Shown piece by piece: positions 59,088 to 64,000 of a DNA stretch of 64,000 nt. A program made the position numbers and the translations under genes. The notes below the pieces were generated by a model that was not told the DNA's origin, made no database searches, and was given only the letters and a program-made list of their open reading frames with translations. Positions within the stretch are counted from its first letter, which is position 1. Every line of letters begins with the position of its first letter. Origin of the DNA: Colwellia sp. 12G3 (GTDB lineage: Bacteria > Pseudomonadota > Gammaproteobacteria > Enterobacterales > Alteromonadaceae); the NCBI RefSeq assembly GCF_002836775.1, contig NZ_PJAQ01000068.1:434001-498000 (forward strand), in the 5' to 3' direction.

Positions 59088-59160
59088 TGACCGAATTACC
59101 TGCTAACTCGTAAGGCAGGTTTTAGCACCATACCGACAGCTTTGGGGCTGTAAGCGGTCA
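59088..59160. other. Structured 73-base element with a three-way-junction fold
   Basis: The outer stem is TGACCG (59088-59093) with CGGTCA (59155-59160). Inside are two hairpins: ACCTGC / GCAGGT with an 11-base loop, and ACAGC / GCTGT with a 6-base loop (TTTGGG). The rest of the gap 59024-59359 holds no gene. It may be a structured RNA, or a remnant of a repeat. Confidence 0.4.
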
Positions 59161-59359
59161 TAAATTAAGAGCCGAATCAATATATCTAGCAGTCACAATT
59201 AGCCTAAAGTGGGCATTAACAAACTCCAATTAGGTAATGTCACCTGCTAAATTAATCCCTAAAAAAGGCGTTGGTATTGGTAACTTGCATTGTTAAATCT
59301 ACGATTAGCAATGACTCCTATGCTATCATCAGGTAAGTCAGATAATTAACGAGAATTTT

Positions 59360-60400
59360 ATGAAAAAAAGATACACAGTGCTACATGCAAATCTTGGTGA
59401 TATACCTTCATATACATTCACTATGAAAGTACAAGATATTCTTTCTATTTATTATGTAGCAGTAAGAGGTGTTGATTTTACTCCCGGCGCAGTTCAAAGG
59501 GTTTTAAGTGCCAGTCGAATTTCAAAAATCAAAGATTATATATTAGAAGGGAATACTTTTTTTAATTCCTTTATTTTGAATTGGACTGATGAAAATTTTC
59601 TACCTGTAATCTCAAATGAAAATATTGATATAGAGCTCATAACCTCATCTGCTCAGGTTATTGATGGACAGCATAGACTAGCTGGATTTGAAGAAGCAGT
59701 AAAAGAAGACCCTACAATTAATGATAGAGATATTATCGTGACATTGTGTTTGAATTTATCAACAAAACAAGCCGCTGAAATATTTTTAAATATCAATACT
59801 GAACAAAAGCCTGTACCAAAAAGTTTAATGTTCGACTTGTTTGGGGAAGTTATTGATGATGAATCCCACTCTGTTAATCGAGCTACTGATATTGCACGTG
59901 AATTAAATGACAACATGAATTCTCCCCTTTATAAATGCTTTAAATTCCCGGGAAGTCCAAGGGGAGTAGGTCAAATTGAACTTTCTACCTTTGTATCTGC
60001 AATGAAAGAACCTCTTAAGCGCGGTGGTGCTTTTTCAATCTATAAGTTAACTAGCTATGATTTTCAAAAAGCAGTCGTTAGTAATTTTTTCAAAGCAATC
60101 AAAGAGTATTATGTCGAAACTAATTTATGGCATGTAAAATCGAAAAACCCGTTTCTGAAAGCATCAGGATTTAATGGAGCCATAGAATTTCTTGTATCAT
60201 CATTAATACATCGTTGTGCCGAAAAAAGTTCATTTTCTGTAGAAACAATGAAAAGAATAATTGATTTTGATGTGAATGACTTACTGACCTTAGAAGAATT
60301 AAAAGGCTTAGATGGTAAAACAAGTAAAAAAAGAGTTAAAGAAGCATTAGAGAAAAACTTATTAAAGTCTTTACCAGATAATCATAATTATGAATTTTGA
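59360..60400 (+). CDS. DGQHR-domain protein (DndB/DpdB-like fold)
   Basis: The DGQHR motif is at residues 102-106 (VIDGQHRLAGF). It is preceded by the family's AVQRVLSASRISKIKDYI and followed by IFLNINTEQKPVPKSLMFDL (about 141-160). DGQHR domains are known from DndB, which controls DNA phosphorothioation genes, and DpdB of the 7-deazaguanine DNA system; the fold is ParB-like. Here no dnd or dpd gene is adjacent. The next gene overlaps by 11 bases and carries a HEPN-like motif. The sequence looks more AT-rich than the integrase or the AAA gene, a sign of separate origin. The 346-residue length is close to DndB; biochemical role unknown. Confidence 0.8.
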   Translation: MKKRYTVLHANLGDIPSYTFTMKVQDILSIYYVAVRGVDFTPGAVQRVLSASRISKIKDYILEGNTFFNSFILNWTDENFLPVISNENIDIELITSSAQVIDGQHRLAGFEEAVKEDPTINDRDIIVTLCLNLSTKQAAEIFLNINTEQKPVPKSLMFDLFGEVIDDESHSVNRATDIARELNDNMNSPLYKCFKFPGSPRGVGQIELSTFVSAMKEPLKRGGAFSIYKLTSYDFQKAVVSNFFKAIKEYYVETNLWHVKSKNPFLKASGFNGAIEFLVSSLIHRCAEKSSFSVETMKRIIDFDVNDLLTLEELKGLDGKTSKKRVKEALEKNLLKSLPDNHNYEF

Positions 60401-61217
60401 TCGGTTTAGAACACAAGTTGCTGTTGAACTGGATCTAGGTTGTACAGATATTTCTCTGTGGATAAACGACTTTAACCAACCTTTCATTGATTTTATTATC
60501 GATCAACAAAGAAAAGATATTTTATTACAAGAGCTAAAAGATGATGCTTTAGACTTGTATTTTAAAGGCTTACATTCTATATGCAATGCAATATTTAATA
60601 TAAGTGAGGGTAACCATTCGTGGTCGGTAGTAAAGCTTTACTACGCAACATTTTACTTAATGAGGTGTTCTTTAGCGACTAGAGGCATTGCTTTTTTAAA
60701 AAATAAAAATATTTATTCTCTAGAAATGAAAGTTGGTGAAAAGCCTGTAAAAAGAAATAGAGGTCGTTTTAACGGTCAAAGCGTTAGTGGTGATCATAAA
60801 TCTACAATTAAAACGTATGTAGATATTGTTGGTCAAAACGATGTATTACAAACCAATACTGTAGATGGGAAGTTAGTTTATGAATGGATGATGGAACTTA
60901 GGAATCAGGTAAACTATCGAGAACGTGTTTTTCATGAACCAGATATGAAACATTTCCCAGATACATTATTTGATTTAAATACAGTTAAAGACCAAATAGA
61001 AATTTATCTAAATGATGATAGTTTAGTATATTGTTTCGATGAAACTCATTGTTGTATAGCAGCCCCTTTAAAGCTTTTGTCTGTAGTTAAAGATGAGCTA
61101 ACTAATTTTTATCCTGGTTGTTCTTTAGAGACAACAAAGGTAGGAACAATAGATGCAATGTTAAGTAAAACATCACTTCCCAATTATACTACTTTTAGGT
61201 CTCTCTATAATTTTTAA
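60390..61217 (+). CDS. Uncharacterised protein with HEPN-like R-X4-H motif
   Basis: Not recognised as a named family. It starts inside the DGQHR gene (11-base overlap), so the two are translated together. The 275 residues are mostly helical. A HEPN-like arrangement is seen: SWSVVKLYYATFYLMRCSLA (about 77-96) and, near 169-182, ELRNQVNYRERVFH, in which Arg177 and His182 form the R-X4-H motif of HEPN ribonucleases. The last 70 residues (about 205-275) look like a separate alpha/beta part. A toxin or nuclease role is inference from the motif and pairing only. Confidence 0.65.
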   Translation: MNFDRFRTQVAVELDLGCTDISLWINDFNQPFIDFIIDQQRKDILLQELKDDALDLYFKGLHSICNAIFNISEGNHSWSVVKLYYATFYLMRCSLATRGIAFLKNKNIYSLEMKVGEKPVKRNRGRFNGQSVSGDHKSTIKTYVDIVGQNDVLQTNTVDGKLVYEWMMELRNQVNYRERVFHEPDMKHFPDTLFDLNTVKDQIEIYLNDDSLVYCFDETHCCIAAPLKLLSVVKDELTNFYPGCSLETTKVGTIDAMLSKTSLPNYTTFRSLYNF

Positions 61218-61542
61218 TACTATAAGCACTTAAAACGGAACAAAAGCAGTTGGCTATATTTCACTTTGATCTACAATTTCAGCCATCTATTTTTGTTTGC
61301 TTTGTCGGATCTTAAGTCATAGGGGAATCATAGATGCTAACGACCGCTTTAAATCTTGGAGCTACCGTTAGTAAAGTAAACACTACCGACTATAAAGCGC
61401 ACTTTGTTAACATTAAAAGCTCAACGACGAACGACCGCTGTGGTGGCTTAGTTAATTGCCATTAGATAGCAAAGGGTAGCCCCCAACTTTAGTTATCTAT
61501 ATTAACGCTATTTTGACTAAATTAAACGAATAAAAATTCTGC
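61218..61542. other. Non-coding gap with short repeats between the two cargo sections
   Basis: No credible gene in 325 bases between convergent genes. AACGACCGCT occurs at 61339-61348 and 61430-61439, and CTAACG (61337-61342) pairs with CGTTAG (61366-61371). The reverse of GACCGCTT is also found at the end of the structured element at 59160. Confidence 0.4.
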
Positions 61543-61956
61543 TCAATCAACTGATTTTTGAATAGTGAATACTTTTGACACTATAGCGTAATAGACAAAG
61601 TTACTTTCCCAAACTTGAAACATCTCTATCGCTTGTTCAATTGGATACGTACCAAACAGGTTCTGAAAAACGCCTGTATCAAAATCGAAATCCAAGTCTT
61701 TAGCTAGTTCAGCCACATACCCACTGCCCACATAACAAAAGTCGGTGATGTAACAAAAACGCCAGCCGTCACCTTCATTTTCTAACCTAATTTCTACGGG
61801 GTGATAACCACCATCATCGGCGGAATAAGTAGGATCTCGAAAGTTAATCGTTACGGCTTTTTCATTTTTATGAGATATCAGTAGATCGGCAATATATAGT
61901 GTGAAAATTGGGCTAACAGGCACGGCTAAACCTTCGTGTTTAATTCGAATAGTCAT
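61543..61956 (-). CDS. DUF2787 family protein
   Basis: Function unknown. The 137 residues match the DUF2787 pattern: INFRDPTYSADDGGYHPVEI, WRFCYITDFCYVG, ELAKDLDFDFDTGVFQ and FQVWESNFVYYAI. In Vibrio and Shewanella such genes sit on genomic islands. It is the last gene of a minus-strand set with the AAA+ ATPase and the small protein upstream. Confidence 0.85.
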   Translation of the reverse strand: MTIRIKHEGLAVPVSPIFTLYIADLLISHKNEKAVTINFRDPTYSADDGGYHPVEIRLENEGDGWRFCYITDFCYVGSGYVAELAKDLDFDFDTGVFQNLFGTYPIEQAIEMFQVWESNFVYYAIVSKVFTIQKSVD

Positions 61957-62013
61957 TGTATTTCCTTAAGTGTGTGCCCGGAATCAACCGGGCAATAGGT
62001 TATTTCGGTATAG

Positions 62014-62445
62014 CTACTTCTTAATGGGCTTGGCGTTTGCTGTTAGAACAGTGTCCAGTTCACCAGCAACAACTGCCTCAATAACAGTATCGATGGTTGT
62101 CAGCAGGTTAGTTTTGTCACCTACCTCTATAGCATGCATGCCTTTTGATAACTCCATTGGTTTATTGGCATAACGAACCTCAAAGAAATAGCAATTGTTA
62201 CGCTTATAAAACCAAGGTCTTACATTCTTAGCTATCCGAGTCTTGGTTCTTTCTCCCGTTTCTTGATCATTAGCCCACTTTTCTTTATAGACTGTATATA
62301 CCTCATCATTAACGTAACAAAGTGCCATCTTACGTTGTTGATCGAGCTTAGTTAATAACCGCTCCCGCTTTGAAAGCAATGGGTTGGCTTTGGTACTTTC
62401 AGGGCGAATGGTGACCTTGAGTTTACTCAATAGTGATTTAGTCAT
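62014..62445 (-). CDS. Island protein resembling DUF6641
   Basis: A 143-residue basic protein. The segment AKNVRPWFYKRNNCYFFEVRY followed by LSKGMHAIEVG and IEAVVAGELDTVLTANA resembles DUF6641 proteins of gammaproteobacterial islands; the assignment is from memory and not certain. It lies 16 bases downstream of the AAA+ gene and 57 bases upstream of the DUF2787 gene, so the three probably form one operon. Confidence 0.7.
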   Translation of the reverse strand: MTKSLLSKLKVTIRPESTKANPLLSKRERLLTKLDQQRKMALCYVNDEVYTVYKEKWANDQETGERTKTRIAKNVRPWFYKRNNCYFFEVRYANKPMELSKGMHAIEVGDKTNLLTTIDTVIEAVVAGELDTVLTANAKPIKK

Positions 62446-62461
62446 GTTGTTACCTATAGGG

Positions 62462-64000
62462 TTAGTGGTGGATAAATCCGATAGCCTGAGCTGTTTTTTT
62501 GTGGGTTACTTCTGCTTTAAGTAGGTCAATAATTTCGTTGGGGGTTAATGCTTTTGGGTTAAAGTGATTACGCCGCTGAACGATGGCAAAGTCACCTGCT
62601 GTGAGATGGGTTAGTTTCAGTAGCTCCTCTTTAATAATGGATGGGATAGCACGTACATGGGCGGCTTGTTTATAAAACCGTAGTACCTGCTCATGGGTTA
62701 AGTAGTCAAACTGTAACTTGAAGTCAAATCGACGCATAACAGCTTTATCGAGCTTGCCTGAATAATTAGTTGCAGCAAATAGCGGTTGGGTGAACGATTC
62801 CATTTGGGTGAGCAGTTCATTAACTAACTGTACTTCCCAACTTTTATCTAACCCATCCCTTGATAGCAATAAGCTGTCCACCTCATCAAGCAAAAGAATA
62901 GCCCCTTCCCTATGTGCCCGTTTGAATAATTCAGCTACATTTTTCTCGCTTTCACCGACATACTTATCGATGATATCGGAACACTTGGCTGTAATTAATG
63001 GCATATCTAGCTTATCGGCTAAATGATGTACTAAAGCGGTTTTACCTGTGCCGGGAGGACCAAGTAATAAAGAGCGTACATCCCTATTATTTGACACAGC
63101 ATGTTCAATAAGTGTTACATCACTTGAGTTGCCCATGAGGTTAACCAACTGAGGCTCAAAGCTCATCGTTTGCTTGTAGTTAAGTGGCTCAGTGTCATAC
63201 CCACATGCCTTGAGTGTGTTATCTATGACTTCGGTTAGTGTGTTCTCTGCATTATCTGACTTTTGCTTCAATAATTTAGCAATAGAGGTCCCATTATCGA
63301 TGACTGCTGGTGATAACTCTTGTTTTCTGGCTAACGAATCTTTAAACGGGATAGAGACATTGAGCCCCTTACAAAGCTTGTCTATTATTCGCTTTCTAGT
63401 TGATACATTTAGCTGCGGTATTTCTACGACAAATTTGAAGCGCCTAATGCAGCTTTCTTCAAGCTCATCTAGGTGATTAGTTATCCAGATAGTCGGGATA
63501 GTGTTGTTCTCTAAAACTGAATGCAGAGTGTCCTTTGATATCCTGCTCTGATACTGATAATCCCTAAATATATCCTCACACTCATCAATTAGCAGTACGC
63601 ATTTACGATCATTATGGCAAAGCTTTTGAACAAGCTTGTGGTATTGCAATCTCAGACAGGCACTTGAAGTTCTTGAATTAAATTCATCCTCAGGGTTATC
63701 TAACGAATCACCTATCGGTTTAATTTCATATAAATTGTTGTTTAGGTGGGCAAGTAAGGCCTTCGCTAACTCTGTTTTACCTGTACCGGGTATGCCGTAT
63801 ATTAATATATTTACACCTATTAGCTTTTTGCTAACTGCCTGCTTTATCAACTTCAATAAAGTATCACTCTGAACGTAGTCGAAGTCGGCAAGTGATAGGT
63901 TAGATGGTGTAGGTTGAATTGTGATCTGTGCAACTAATTCACTATAAGATTTTGCTTTTACATGAGTCAGGCACTCTATAATCACGCTAGGTAAAGGCGT
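62462..64000 (-). CDS. Two-domain AAA+ ATPase (5' end outside the window)
   Basis: At least 507 residues with two AAA+ modules. The first has Walker A GIPGTGKT (64-71) and Walker B VLLIDECED. The second has GPPGTGKT (309-316), the pore-like KYVGESEKN and Walker B ILLLDEVDS (363-370), with RRFDF near the sensor/arginine-finger region. Numbering is from a GTG at 63985, but the frame stays open to the edge, so the true start may lie further right. It resembles FtsH/SpoVK-type AAA proteins without a protease domain. It leads the DUF6641-like and DUF2787 genes. Confidence 0.85.
   Translation of the reverse strand, partial: TPLPSVIIECLTHVKAKSYSELVAQITIQPTPSNLSLADFDYVQSDTLLKLIKQAVSKKLIGVNILIYGIPGTGKTELAKALLAHLNNNLYEIKPIGDSLDNPEDEFNSRTSSACLRLQYHKLVQKLCHNDRKCVLLIDECEDIFRDYQYQSRISKDTLHSVLENNTIPTIWITNHLDELEESCIRRFKFVVEIPQLNVSTRKRIIDKLCKGLNVSIPFKDSLARKQELSPAVIDNGTSIAKLLKQKSDNAENTLTEVIDNTLKACGYDTEPLNYKQTMSFEPQLVNLMGNSSDVTLIEHAVSNNRDVRSLLLGPPGTGKTALVHHLADKLDMPLITAKCSDIIDKYVGESEKNVAELFKRAHREGAILLLDEVDSLLLSRDGLDKSWEVQLVNELLTQMESFTQPLFAATNYSGKLDKAVMRRFDFKLQFDYLTHEQVLRFYKQAAHVRAIPSIIKEELLKLTHLTAGDFAIVQRRNHFNPKALTPNEIIDLLKAEVTHKKTAQAIGFIHH

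Noticed and set aside
1..64000. CRISPR array, rRNA or intact tRNA genes
   Set aside because: No regularly spaced direct repeats with spacers were seen. The only tRNA-like sequences are the two 3' halves at 56390 and 57405.

Overview
The window looks like a chromosomal stretch from a marine gammaproteobacterium of the Alteromonadales, most likely Colwellia or a close relative. The reasons are the low G+C content, the gene order hisS-ispG-rodZ-pilF-rlmN-ndk, the dksA-gluQ-pcnB-folK-panBC run, a complete thr operon with its leader peptide, the glrK-qseG-glrR operon, and short inverted-repeat elements of a kind common between genes in this group. The genus assignment is inference from gene order and style, not from a search.

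Layout. 1-8.5 kb: minus-strand housekeeping block (hisS 5' part, ispG, rodZ, a pilF enlarged by a LysM tail, rlmN, ndk, NAD-malic enzyme). 8.7-14 kb: iscX standing alone, a possible 41-residue membrane protein, an Lrp regulator, a TonB-receptor remnant, an outer-membrane barrel, a DUF2164 protein and an M3-family lipoprotein peptidase. 14.3-18.5 kb: a secreted EF-hand protein divergent from glrK-qseG-glrR. The gap between them holds a sigma-54-type promoter pointing at the EF-hand gene and two matches to the GlrR binding pattern TGTC-N10-GACA. 18.6-26.6 kb: mixed genes (Sel1-repeat protein, esterase, LysR regulator divergent from a thioredoxin, NnrS, D-2-hydroxyacid dehydrogenase, GNAT enzyme, ung). 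A 271-bp MITE-like element overlaps the 3' end of the esterase gene. 26.7-31.9 kb: thrLABC with its attenuator. 32-34 kb: a three-gene response regulator / CheC-like / diguanylate cyclase operon. 34-41.4 kb: a possible 31-residue membrane protein, a YgjP-like metallopeptidase, yebG with a LexA box, a DUF3718 protein, mrcB and hrpB. 41.9-49.7 kb: plus-strand housekeeping genes (sfsA, dksA, gluQ, an SDR enzyme, pcnB, folK, panB, panC). 49.7-56.2 kb: GNAT enzyme, urea transporter, ytoQ-like gene, uraA-upp, and a split membrane / spermidine-synthase-like pair.

56.4-64 kb is the accessory part. A 45-bp copy of the 3' half of a tRNA-Met gene (57405-57449), with an older degenerate copy about 1 kb to its left, marks an integration site. 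Next come a tyrosine integrase (57674-59023) and its cargo. The cargo has two sections. The first is an overlapping AT-rich gene pair: a DGQHR-domain protein and a protein with a HEPN-like R-X4-H motif. This pair is the best candidate here for an undescribed, possibly defence-related, system. The second is a minus-strand module of a two-domain AAA+ ATPase (running off the right edge), a small protein resembling DUF6641, and a DUF2787 protein. The right end of the island is outside the window.

Starts were moved from the longest open frame to an internal start wherever a ribosome binding site, a lipobox or signal peptide, or family length argued for it; this is said entry by entry. No rRNA gene, intact tRNA gene, CRISPR array or complete insertion sequence was seen.
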